This document shows, piece by piece, positions 33,882 through 44,866 of a DNA stretch of 64,000 bases. Source of the DNA: Populus alba. Taxonomy: Eukaryota; Streptophyta; Magnoliopsida; Malpighiales; Salicaceae. The stretch spans positions 7,200,392 to 7,264,391 of the forward strand of contig NC_133297.1 of NCBI RefSeq assembly GCF_005239225.2. The letters run 5' to 3'. The position numbers and the translations under genes are program-made. The notes beneath the pieces were generated by a model that searched no databases, was not told the origin of the DNA, and saw only the letters and a list, made by a program, of their open reading frames with translations. Position 1 is the first letter of the stretch. Each line of letters begins with the position of its first letter.

Positions 33882-36800
33882 ATGATGAGAGGGTCGAATT
33901 CGGATCTATTTGACCCAAGAACGGAGATGGACTCCGATTCTACGCGTGGAGGTTCTGCTTCCGATGGAGATTTCGGGTTTGCTTTTAATGATAGTAATTT
34001 CTCCGACCGGCTTCTACGGATCGAGATCATGGGCGGCTCGGCTGAGAATAGAGCCGATGGTGAAGGGTGCACGAGTATTATTGATTGGGCTAGGCATCGT
34101 AAGAGGAGGAGAGAAGATATCAAGAAGGATAATAATAACGGTTCGTTTCTCTTTTGACTCATTTCTCTCTCTCTCTCTCTCTCTTTTTAAATGTGGAAAA
34201 TCTGTTCGGCTGCGAAGAAAATTGAGGTAAAAGAGAGAAAAATGATTGCTTTTTCGTGGTTGTTTGGCGATATTTATTTTTTATTTTGGTTGCTGTGAAA
34301 TCCAGGAAATAGAATTCAAATCAAAATGAAAACAAAGCAATCATTATTTGGTTTCGAGTATATAATTGTTTTTGGATTCCAAGTTTTCAAAATTGAACAC
34401 GTTCCTTTAAAGGTTTGCTGGGAAAGGTATTTCTTTATATATATATATAAACCTCTGTTTGGCTGCGACTAATTGAACCTCTGTGCTGCAAAATTGAGAA
34501 GAGATTTGGCCTGGCTGAGCCGCTGTATCAATACCTTTGTCCTGGGAAACTGAAGAAAGAGCTTTTAACTGTTATTTGTTTCCATACCTTAAGGTTGTGT
34601 TATTTTTCATGGCTGAATTGTGAATTGGTGCGTTCTTTCTTGCTCTATATTATGTTTTTGTGCTGCTTGGTCTGGATTTAGCCAACATAAGGTTACTGAT
34701 GCTGTTAATGCTTGCAATGTGTATGCAGGTGATCTTTCTTTGGGTGCGGAGGAGCAGATTTTAGGTAGTAACCAACCTGAATTGGATGATTGTGTGGTGG
34801 GTGACAATCAAGATGAGGAAGGAGAGGCAATGGTTGAAGTGTCACCTTCAGGTAGATTGAGTTTTCAAAGTTTTAATCTAGTAGTTTGCATGTGATCTTC
34901 TGAATGTTATACCTCTGTCTACATGTGCGTGGTTGCTTGGGAAGTGTTAGGTTTCCTTGACACTGATGTATCTTTAAGTTAGAACTAACTTGATTAAGAG
35001 CCTGGGAAGAAGCCATTGACACGTTTATTTTAATCAATGGAAGTAAGGAAAGTGAAGACTGGGGATGTCGAAGAGGTTATAGAATTCTATATAATTGCAA
35101 TATAAAGGACAAACAACACCTTGTGGCTTTGAGAAATCTTATGAGATGGTTCAATTCCTTTGGGTAAATTTAGAATCGTGGCTGTTGCAAATTCCTTTGC
35201 ACAAACTACTCGTTTCATATGGCAGAGAGAAATTCGTGCACTTTGAAAAGTCTGCTGATTATTGTACATGCATACCTGCTCTGTTTTTTCCTTATCATTG
35301 TGCGCACCATAAATATGCTTGTAACTCTGCAGATGATGAAGCTGGAGATGGTAATGAGTCATCCTGGAGCATGGATTGTTCTACAGTTGTGAGAGTTAAA
35401 ACATTACACATCAGCTCTCCTATATTAGCTGCCAAAAGTCCATTTTTCTATAAGGTAAAGGTCCCCCTTCTTTTTAAAATTTCTTTGCTTGCTGTAATTA
35501 CTGGGGCGTTTCTGTTAATCAATGCTCTTGCTTTGGATAGCTCTTCTCTAATGGAATGAGGGAGTCAGAACAGCGGCACGTGACACTACGCATCAATGCC
35601 TCTGGTATGGAAAACATCGGAACCTTCCTGTCTTTGTTATAGAAAGCACCATCTTCATTCTTCCATTTTGTTTTTTGTTTTCATCAGCCCATCCTTGAAA
35701 ATATTTTCATGGGTTACCATTTTCTCTCCTTTGTACTTGATTATTACACTCTTTATTCTGCACCATTTGAAGCTCAAACAAGAATGTCAAATACAGGATT
35801 CAAGTGCCTCTTTTAAGTACTACATTTTTATGTAACATGCACTCTGTTTTCAGTAAATTGGTCTGGGTCACTGTAGAGATTGTCATAAAATGTCGTCATA
35901 ATGAAATGAGTTTTTCTCACAATTTTCTGCCTTTTTTTCTCGCCTGGAACAGAGGAAGCTGCCCTTATGGAGTTAATGAATTTTATGTACAGCAATACCT
36001 TAACTGCTTCTCAGGCTCCCCAATTGCTTGATGTGCTAATGGCTGCTGACAAGTTTGAGGTTGCTTCATGCATGAGGTATTGCAGCCGACAGTTGCGTAA
36101 CCTATCCATGACGCCAGAGTCTGCTTTGCTTTATCTGGAGCTCCCATCAAGTGTCTTGATGGCCGAAGCTGTCCAGCCATTGACTGACGCAGCAAAGCAA
36201 TACCTTGCAGACCGTTACAAGGACATGACCAAGTAAGCTCTTTTTCTACTTGAATTTTATTCTTACTGGAAATTCTCCTCATTTAGCTGTAACTGGTTGC
36301 AAGATTATATGATGCCCTTACCATTCACCAGAAGTTTTAACAGATATCACGTGTGTGTATGCATGTAGCATCCCTTTTTAAGAACATGAAGGGTGGGTGG
36401 CTTAATATACAAAGAGCTAAAGATGCCAATTGCATCAGATTGGAGAAACCAAAAACTATCATCAACTAAATTTTTCTTCTAATTCTTGAATGGAGATTTA
36501 TATGAGTATTTTCTAGGAGGCTTATGCTTTAACTGCTGTACTCTTGACCAGGTTCCAAGAAGAGGTAATGGCCCTGCCCTTGGCTGGAATTGAGGCAATA
36601 TTATCTAGTGATGACCTGCAGGTGGCTTCAGAAGATGCTGTATATGACTTTGTATTGAAGTGGGCAAGGGCTCAGTATCCAAAATTGGAGGAACGGCGTG
36701 AAGTCCTTGGCGCACGCTTAGCACGCTACATTCGCTTCCCTTACATGACTTGCCGGAAGCTTAAGAAAGTTTTAACCTGTACTGACTTTGAGCATGATGC

Positions 36801-37365
36801 CGCATCCAAGCTTGTTCTTGAGGCTCTCTTTTTTAAGGGCGAGCCGCCACATCGGCAGCGAACCCTGGCAGCAGAGGAATCAGCCACCTCGAATCGTCGT
36901 TTTGTGGAGCGTGCATACAAGTATCGGCCTGTTAAAGTGGTAGAGTTTGAATTACCCAGGCAGCAGTGTGTGGTGTACCTGGACTTGAAGCGGGAGGAAT
37001 GTGCAAATTTGTGCCCTTCTGGACGGGTATATTCCCAGGCATTCCACCTGGGTGGACAAGGGTTTTTTTTGTCAGCACATTGTAACATGGACCAGCAAAG
37101 CTCTTTCCATTGCTTTGGGCTGTTTCTGGGGATGCAGGAGAAGGGGTCGGTTAGTTTTGCTGTTGACTATGAATTTGCAGCAAGATCAAAGCCAACAGAG
37201 GAGTTCGTTAGCAAATACAAGGGAAATTACACGTTCACTGGTGGCAAGGCAGTTGGGTACCGAAACTTATTTGCCATACCATGGACGACCTTCATGGCTG
37301 AGGACAGTCTTTATTTCATAAATGGTGTCTTGCATCTTAGAGCGGAGCTTACTATCAGACTCTAA
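33882..37365 (+). CDS. LRB: BTB/POZ-BACK protein, LIGHT-RESPONSE BTB (LRB/POB1) type
   Basis: Six exons: 33882-34140, 34729-34851, 35333-35454, 35541-35604, 35953-36232 and 36552-37365. They splice in frame to about 553 residues (Arabidopsis LRB1/LRB2 are about 560). ATG 33882 is immediately followed by a second ATG; either could be used. The N-terminus has [19 protein letters not shown], then [11 protein letters not shown], a likely nuclear localisation signal. The BTB domain (about residues 143-250) has [19 protein letters not shown] and [15 protein letters not shown] follows with [19 protein letters not shown] and [14 protein letters not shown]. The C-terminal domain has [19 protein letters not shown] and ends in [11 protein letters not shown]. 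Known family members are CUL3 substrate adaptors that target phytochrome B/PIF3 in red-light signalling. All splice sites are GT-AG and no lesion is seen. Which LRB paralogue it matches best cannot be settled here. Confidence 0.95.
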
Positions 37366-37802
37366 CTTAATCCCTTACTTATGAGCTTTCTGCTTTAGAA
37401 GTCCTAACCCTTTTGATTCCCTTCTCAAACTTGACCAAATATGAAATGTAATAATTAGGTACTATGCGCAGATTTAGTTTTGGTTTGGAGGTTGAAATGT
37501 GATTAGAGGTATTTCTTTTCTTCCCGGCTGAATCGTGCTTGGAAATGAGCAGGGAAATGTAAATGTGGTTAGATCTTGGCAGGGAATGGGTTTCCGTTCT
37601 CACCACTTTTATGTTAAGAATGCAACTTCAGAACAATACAGCTGATTACTGTTGTACTGCTTAATATGTCGACCTTGTGATTAATCTGGCTATGCAGTTG
37701 TGTTGTTTTTAAATTCGTGCTTGTGAATGCACGTTTGCTGCAACTGTTCTAGACAGCGGCGTCCAGTGCCAAATGCTAATTTGCCAAGCTGCTTAGCGGC
37801 TG
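37366..37802. other. 3' UTR and flank of the BTB gene
   Basis: No gene. Probable 3' UTR ending before the LTR element that starts at 37808. Confidence 0.5.
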
Positions 37803-37807
37803 CATAT

Positions 37808-38595
37808 TGATTATGTTTCAAAATATTTGTTGAGTAATAAAAAGATATTTTTGTTGAGTAATGAATAATCTGTTAATATTTTAGTTTTAGTAACTTATTT
37901 ATTTTTTCTAGTCAAGAATGCTGGTGTCCTGGTAAATGGTTTTTAATGTGGTTATAACTGATACCTATAAAATACTTATTTTTGTAGATGTGTGGATTTT
38001 TAGATGTTTAAGTATTATTATAGAGAGAGAAAGTGCAAAGATATTTTAGAGAGATAAACTTTAAAAATATATGTGATAAAAATATAAAGAATAAAGAGAT
38101 TGTGAACCTAGTGTTTGAAGAACTCATGGTGTATTTGTAACCTACAAGTCTTGTTTTTTTTTTTTTTTTTGTGTGGAGATAAGGGATTAAAGTGTAATTT
38201 TAATCTTGGTATATTTTGAATTGTATTATACTCAAAATAATACATATTGAATTAATATAAAATATTATGGGACCCACTAGGGGTCTTGAGAAAATTTACA
38301 AGGAAGTATTGGGTAGGTAAGATATCAAAGCTTATTAGAGGTGAAAAATAGGTCCAGCTGCATTGCTTGAACCTAAGCATGTTGGGCTCGAGTGTGATAG
38401 CTCGAGCCCATAGGGGTGTTGGGGTGTATGTCCAGTACCAGTTAGGCATGACAGAACGCCCGACATGGGTTCGGGCTATCATGCCTGAGCCCATGCACCT
38501 TGGTAGTAATTGGGCTTCAACATGGTAGCTCGAGCCTATGGGGATTTTTTTGGATCTTTAGGGAGCATTTGAGCTAATTAGACTTAGGTTTATTA
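37808..38595 (-). repeat. 3' LTR (on the - strand) of the gag-only element
   Basis: Starts TGATTATGTTTC on the + strand; the inner end reads GTTTATTA next to the purine-rich tract. It contains paired AGCTCGAGCC motifs near 38400 and 38530. Confidence 0.75.
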
Positions 38596-38735
38596 GGAGC
38601 CCCCCAAGTTTTTATGATATTGATACACAAAGACTTGTAAAAATATTTGGTTACCATCACGAGTTTGTCAAATTTTCTTCATATGAAAAGAAGGGTGGAA
38701 ACCTTGAGGTTATTTAATAGAGAACCATGTGTAAG

Positions 38736-40188
38736 GGCGTGCACCAAGGTTGTTAAAATCGCGATTTTAATACGGCACGGAAAGCCTTACACAAACTCGG
38801 ATCGTAAAATCGTAAGGAATTTCAAAATACATTAAAAAAAATTCATGTTTCAAATAAAAAATTTATACATAGTTCAAGCACCTTAAAAAACATGTTGGTG
38901 TGTCATGTAAACTAAAACCAACTTCATTCTCTTCATCTTCCTCATCATTAATGAAATCAAGAGTTTAATTGAAGAATTAATGAGTTTGAGGACTAAATTA
39001 AACTTTGATTTAATTAATTAAAGGAATCAGGGGTGTAATTGAAAAAATACCGAAGTTTGGAGCTGATTCAAGGAAAAATTGCTTGAAAATTAAAATTCAA
39101 TGACCAAATTGAATGGTCCAAAAACCCAAGACTGTTGTGTAAATAGCACTATAACTCAAGGATTCAATTGAATTTAATCCAAGGGCACAACTAGAAATCA
39201 ATTATTTCTGATTAGGGTCCCAATTGTTAAGTTTAAACTGCCTAGGGACTAAAGTGAAAAACAACCATGCCCAAGGACACAACGGCGCCGTTTTGGAAGC
39301 ATTGTTCATCGTCTCCTACGCTTGCGCGGATGAAGCCGAGGGGGAAGGGGCCATCAACCAGCAGACCTAGTGCTTAGACCACCATCATCTTCGTCTTGAA
39401 CAGAGAAGATCGGGTAGAGGAGCAAGGGGAAGGAACAGTGAAGAACAACCCAGAACACAGAAGAAACAAAAGAATGATCAGTTTTAGCAAAAAATCCCCT
39501 TTATTCAAGATTCAGCAAAAAGAGCCTCCTTTCATATTCTTTTAGACCCAATGTATCAATTAAACTGAAACATAACTGATCCATCAAAAACATGCAAGAG
39601 ATGATCAAACCAAGAACACGCAACAAGATCATGGATTCAAATTTAAGACTTGTACAATCTAGAGCAAACAACAATAAAAACTAAAAAAAACCGATGATTG
39701 TTCAATGAAAAACCAAAACAGAAAAACCCTACAAACATTTATCTTCATAAAGCACAACAGAAAAACAAACAAAAGAGGAGATTTCATTACCATTGTTTTG
39801 GTCTCTCTGTGTGAGATGCAGGGGTTCCTCTTTTCTAACAAGGAGAAGACTTGTCGCTGGTGGTTGATTTTAGAGGTGAGATGTGACACTGAACAGCTGT
39901 CTCATACAGCAATTGTTTTTTAATTGCCTTTATTTGTTAAAGCTAATAGGAGGGAGACACATGGCAGCAACATTGAATTAAAATTTCCTGCGGGGAAACT
40001 CGTTTAATCGGTGGTGAAATCGCGATTTTACGCGATTTCACCCGATTTTAACGATTTTACCTGATTTTGACCCGATTTTACTCATTTTCGAGTTTTATGT
40101 ATGATTTAGCACGTAAAGCCTATATTAACTCGTAAAAATGTACGATTTTACGAGTTGAATCGCGATTTTAACAACCTTGGCGTGCACC
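38736..40188. mobile_element. Mutator-like (MULE) non-autonomous element nested in the LTR element
   Basis: Element 38746-40178 (1433 bp). A perfect 10-bp target duplication GGCGTGCACC flanks it (38736-38745 and 40179-40188), a length typical of Mutator. The termini are perfect inverted repeats of at least 21 bp that begin AAGGTTGTTAAAATCGCG, with further CGATTTTA/TAAAATCG repeats just inside. Joining the flanks at the duplication gives the uninterrupted LTR-element internal sequence. No transposase frame is visible. The interior includes a GC-richer part (39280-39440) that could be captured host sequence, but I recognise no gene in it. Confidence 0.88.
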
Positions 40189-41044
40189 ATGTTTGAAGAA
40201 AATTTCTAAGTGTGAAGGGGAACCATGGAGGAACTCATACTTAAAAACATTTATAGGAAAATGATGTGAGATATAAAGGACTTCATACTAAAACAGTTTT
40301 TCTAAGAGGTCAGGGGAAATCTATGAAGGGTGAGCCTGAATTTAGAAAATCTTCTAAGAGGCCATGGGGAAACTTATCATGACACCCATACTTGGAAATT
40401 TCTAAAAAGCAAAGGAGATGTACCCAAGTCGATGTTTATACTAGGAAAATTTTTAAGGTGGTAGAGGGAAACTCTCAAAGGGTTGTTCCCTACAGTAGTG
40501 TGAGGTTCAGAAACCCTGTACTAATTAATATCGTACTACAGAGTAGGAGGTTCGTGGCCTCCTAGTTAATGGTGTAGGGCGTAGGAACCTCTCTATTAAA
40601 GAGTGGTCGTATTGAAGTGTGGGAGGTATGTAACCTCCCTAGAATGGCATAGAACATGAAAGCCCCCATTGAGGAGTGGTCAATGGAGTGTGAGAGGTAT
40701 GTGAGCTCCCTAACATTGTTATTGGGTGTGGGAGCCCCCTGCTAAGAGAATGATTTTGTTTAGAAAATCCTTCATGTTAGTTATCCTTGTAAAAACAAGG
40801 AGGCCCATTTCATAGCAAACTTGCCTCTTTTACTCGTATGTGATTTTTTATGACTTGCTTCACTTTGAACAAGCTTTTGTTTGGTAAGATATAAATTTTT
40901 TTCCTATAAGACATGTTCTTTTACCCCTTTTATCAAGGTCTCTAAGGCTATTGGCTAAAGCAATTCTTTTTCATTGAGTATCTCATTGAACCTTTTTAAA
41001 TATGTCCATGTAAACTTGTTCTTTTTTTGGATAACACCAAATAA

Positions 41045-41340
41045 TTATGTTGGGCTTTTCATAGTGAATATATTGGTGTTGAAACGTGCCACTAGCTTGG
41101 CATAAAGGTTATTGAACCTTTCAACGGAGCTTGGCTTCAAATTATTGTACAATGCATGAGCAAGCCCCTGGAAGGTTATATAGAGGACTTTACACATTGA
41201 GTCATTATCATAGATGACCAACTCTAAGTTGTTGCACATATTTTACACATGCTCTATTGGGTTAGCCAAACCATCATTGTTATCCAAACTTATTTTTATA
41301 GAAATGTATTTATTAACGAGTCAAGTGCTCAATACTCATT
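41045..41340 (-). pseudogene. Retrotransposon gag fragment of the nested-host LTR element
   Basis: On the - strand the frame 41239-41045 reads DSMCKVLYITFQGLAHALY, then NNLKPSSVERFNNLYAKLV. This is the core of the Gypsy retrotransposon gag domain (family pattern: D--MC--F--TL-G-A--W---L-P-SI-SF--L---F). Upstream, a shifted frame carries GLANPIEHV, so frameshifts and stops are present. No zinc knuckle, protease or RT follows. Confidence 0.7.
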
Positions 41341-41881
41341 TGGACATGAGAGAACCTCTCACCTGATGTGGGATGTAGACATTCTCTTGGGAGTTTGGCA
41401 TGGAATAACAACTACGATAACTAATGTCCATCCTACGGTAGGTAAGAGGAGTACGTTCAGAGTATTAGCTTTGTGCATGGATATCACAATGGCATAGCGA
41501 CTCCTTAAAGGACTCTTATGAATGTCTTTCTGCCTAGTCTTACTTATGTAGTGTAATTTTCTACGGGGGCCTTGTGTGACTAATGATCATGGTGCTAAAA
41601 CGTTGTGTGTTGCTAAAGGTGTCAAGACTTGTTGGGGTGACAATATTTGATTTCGCCCTTGGGTTGCCAACACAATCTAAGTGAGGACTTGCACTTAATT
41701 GGTAAGTTGTTGAAGGTTCGTTTGGGCAAAAATGCTCGTTGTAACAAGTTGATCCATTACATGTCCTAGCCTAAGTATGTCTTGGTTATATGCCATAAAA
41801 TTACATAGAGATTTCAAAAATGAGTTTTAGAAAGAAACTTATGGCTTTTTTTTTTATCAATTCCCCGCTGATAACACCAAT

Positions 41882-42683
41882 TGATGATGTCCCAAAACAT
41901 CTAAGTAGCTTAAGGAGAAGGCTTATGTGTTAGATAATCGGTTAATTTCTTAGTTCTAACAATCTGATCTATTCTTCCTAGATAAGGGTACTAATAACTG
42001 GTAACTGATGCTTAGTAAACCAAAGTGGTTGGTAGCTAATATCTGCAATTTTTTTATTTTTTTATATAGATATAGGGACTCTCAGATGTTTAAGTAAGTA
42101 TATTTGTAGAGAGAGAAAGTGTAAAGATACTTTAGAGAGACAAACTCTAAAAATATATATGTTAAAAATATAAAGAATGTGAACCTGACATTTGAAAGAT
42201 TTATGGTGTATTTATAGCTCATGAGTCTTGTCTTTTTGTTAAAGGGATAGACTAAAGTGTAATTTCATTATTATGATGTTTTGAATTGTATTTTACTCAA
42301 AATAATACGCATTTAATCAGTATAAAATACTAAGAGACGTGCATAGGGTCTTAGAAAAATTTCTAAGATAATGTTGGGCTCATGTAAAGTGTTTAAATCC
42401 ATTAAAGATGAAAAATAAATCCAGAAGTCTTAATTAAATCCAAGCATGTTGAGCTCATGTATGATAACTCGAGCCCATAAAGGTACTAGGGTGCATGTCC
42501 GACACTAGCTAGGCATGTCATGTCCATGCATATGTTAGGTGTGTGCCTAACATGGGCTCGATTTACCATGCTTGAGCCTATGCACCTGATAGTATCTGAG
42601 CTCATGCATTATAGTTCAAGCCCATAAGGTTGTTTTTTTATCTTTTTGAGGGGGATTTTATCCCATTAAATTTGAGTTTATCA
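41882..42683 (-). repeat. 5' LTR (on the - strand) of the gag-only element
   Basis: The + strand form starts TGATGATGTCCC and ends GAGTTTATCA. Diverged by many substitutions and indels from the copy at 37808-38595. Confidence 0.75.
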
Positions 42684-43469
42684 TATATATTCTTTCTTTC
42701 TTTCTAATCCTTTTCATAGAGCAAGATAGATTTTTTTTTTTTTTTTTGATGTGGAAAAATGACATCAAAATTAAGGCATATACTTTTTCTTTCTTTCTTT
42801 TAATGTAAATATCAAGATAGACTCACTTTATTGTTTCTCGAAAAAAGAATGAGAGAAAAAACAAGGTAAATTCACTGTTTTTTTTTCTCTAATTAAGGAA
42901 AACAAGAAAGTTATTCCATTTTTAGCTTCCTCCAGTGAAGCGGATTGAGTTATAATGGCTCTCATTTATTTAATATTATGCAATGAGGGATGACCAGTCC
43001 TATTGGATTATTCAAGGCTCCACGGTTCTCGTGATGAACCCATAAAAAGAAGAAAAAGAAAATCCTATTTATTTTATACGGCTAAAATGCTGCAGAACAC
43101 CACAGATAATTTAATATAGGATAATTCTAAATTAACCACGGATAATCAGCAAGATAATTGCGGAGTCAATTTGTTTTTTTTTGGCGAATTATCTGGGTAT
43201 TTTTATCATTGTTTTAAAGTTGATATAAATTCTTATTGGGCTTTGAGATGAGCCCATTTGGACTCTGAGAACAATCACAACAAGCCCAGCTCATAATCGC
43301 CTAGTTTCAAGTCGGCAAACCGCCTAAATACCATGAATGTCGGCGATCCACCCCTCTTTAAAAATCCGTAAACCCAACGCCAGTATATTTTGGAGCAAAA
43401 AACACCCATCGAACTCTAGGTTTTTGCCGAAAATACCAAGCTAGGGTTTCAAACACTTTCTTTTGAAAG
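42684..43469. other. Intergenic region
   Basis: T- and CT-rich repeats (TTTC runs near 42694-42707 and 42787-42801), no gene. The end (43350-43469) may be the copied 5' UTR of the adjacent retropseudogene. Confidence 0.4.
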
Positions 43470-43910
43470 ATGCAGAAGAACAAGGGGAAGGGAGGCAAGA
43501 ATCGAAAGAGAGGAAAGAACGATGCAGACGACGAGAAAAGAGAGTTAATCTTCAAATTAAGAAGACGAACGAGAATATGCGCAAGTAATACGTATGTTAG
43601 GAAACCGTCAGTGTGAAACCTGTTGCATTGATGAACTCCAAGGGCTTGTTCATATAAGAGAAAGATGATAAAAAAGTATGGATTGCTGCTGGTGATATTA
43701 TTCTTGTTGGGCTCAGGGATTATCAAGATGACAAGGTTGACGTTATCTTGCAATACATGCCTGATGAAGCCAGGTTGTTGAAAGCTTATTGAGAGTTGCC
43801 GGGAAAATTTAAATTGAATGATCCGGTTTCTGGTGGACATATAGTGGTGGTGGTGGTGGTAGTGAAGAACTTGATAATAATATTGATTTTCAAGACGAGG
43901 ATTGTGGTAT
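43470..43910 (+). pseudogene. Translation initiation factor eIF1A, intronless pseudogene
   Basis: From ATG 43470 the sequence encodes [17 protein letters not shown], the basic eIF1A N-terminus. It then needs a frame change to continue as [11 protein letters not shown], an in-frame double stop (TGATAA) near 43667, and another frame change to [20 protein letters not shown] and [12 protein letters not shown] stop follows that motif at the place of a conserved Gly. The acidic C-terminus survives in part (IDFQDED). In the intact factor the OB fold binds the ribosomal A site during start-codon scanning. Multiple lesions and no introns indicate a dead retrocopy or a decayed intronless gene. No clear poly(A) tail remains. 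Confidence 0.88.
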
Positions 43911-44866
43911 GCGGATTAGTTTACAAATAAAATAAAATATAGAGATTAACATAAAAGAATTTAAAAATTCAAAGATTTAAATGAAACTTCCTCGTAATTA
44001 AACAATAGTAATGAATCATCACATCACATTCCATTATATTATATTATATTATATTATATTATATAATTAATTATATTGCATTGCATTGCACTAAAATTAC
44101 TGCTAATATTTTAGATTATTAGTGCAATGTGTGATTTGTGTTTCACGAATTTGGGTAGACGGCTCTGCAAGTAATTCTTTTATCAAGAAAAGAATAATAT
44201 CGTGAGGTTTCTTTTACCATGATGCAACATTACAATATTGCCCTCTATATATCTTGGTCCTACTTGCTTCTTCTTCTTTTTTTTTTTGGAAATTCGGAGC
44301 TAAAACAGCCCTAGATTAAATTAAACAAGACAACCATCAACATTAAGCTTGGTCCACTCTTTTGGAGGATATTTCCATCCAATCCAACTCGCTTTCTTGA
44401 TCACGTGTTCGTGTTTCTGCAAGAAACATATTATTTGGCCGAATCAAGACGATAATATTCTTTTATTATCAAGCAGGCGTGCTGGCTTTGGTGAAGTTTC
44501 TGTCATCATTCAAAATTAGCACCCTGGTAAACTGATTTAACTACGTTGGCAATACTCTGCAAGTCCTGTCACATTTTAGAGCAGTAGCTTTATGGTGTGG
44601 ACCTGGGTGTGCGTAATCTCTTGTGAATCATCACCATGTAAGTGGTATAATCAATATCCATCTTTAAGCACAGATGAAATTGCCAAATCTTATTACAATA
44701 ATGAACCGGGAAATACAGAGTAATAGAACTTATACAATGCCTATTCTACATTACGGAATACAAGATACAAATACATCTTACAGCAGGGATGCAGAGTGCC
44801 AAAATACATTGTTTTTTTTTTTTTTTGTTTTTGGAGAAGATACATCCACTGCCCAGCAATGCAAAT
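43911..44866. other. Intergenic region
   Basis: No gene. It contains an (ATATT)n pentanucleotide repeat at 44034-44064 followed by TGCAT repeats, and then the 3' flank of the CURT1A-like gene. Confidence 0.45.
44034..44064. repeat. (ATATT)n microsatellite
   Basis: About six pentanucleotide units. Confidence 0.85.

Larger units (their letters stand above)
37808..42683 (-). mobile_element. Old gag-only LTR retrotransposon (TR-GAG/LARD-like, Gypsy type) with a nested element
   Basis: Two diverged direct repeats of about 790-800 bp (37808-38595 and 41882-42683) share ordered blocks: TGAT-ATGT---AAAA-AT at the start, AGATGTTTAAGTA, TAGAGAGAGAAAGTG, AAAATAATAC, GAAAAATA, AGCATGTTG-GCTC, AGCTCGAGCCCATA and a GTTTATCA-type end. 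The element reads on the - strand. The primer-site region (TTGGTGTTATCAGCGGGGAA, directly inside 41881) resembles a decayed tRNA-Asp site. The polypurine tract CTTGGGGGGCTCC is at about 38596-38608. The only coding trace is gag. Without the nested insertion the internal region is only about 1.85 kb, so it was already non-autonomous. Flanks are CATAT and TATAT, an imperfect 5-bp duplication. Confidence 0.8.

Noticed and set aside
34620..34895. 91-codon open frame on the + strand
   Set aside because: Read-through of introns around the BTB gene's second exon (34729-34851).
35095..35559. 154-codon open frame on the + strand
   Set aside because: Only its middle (35333-35454) is the BTB gene's third exon; the rest is intron read-through.
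43358..43840. 160-codon open frame on the - strand
   Set aside because: It is antisense to the eIF1A pseudogene, which explains the sequence.
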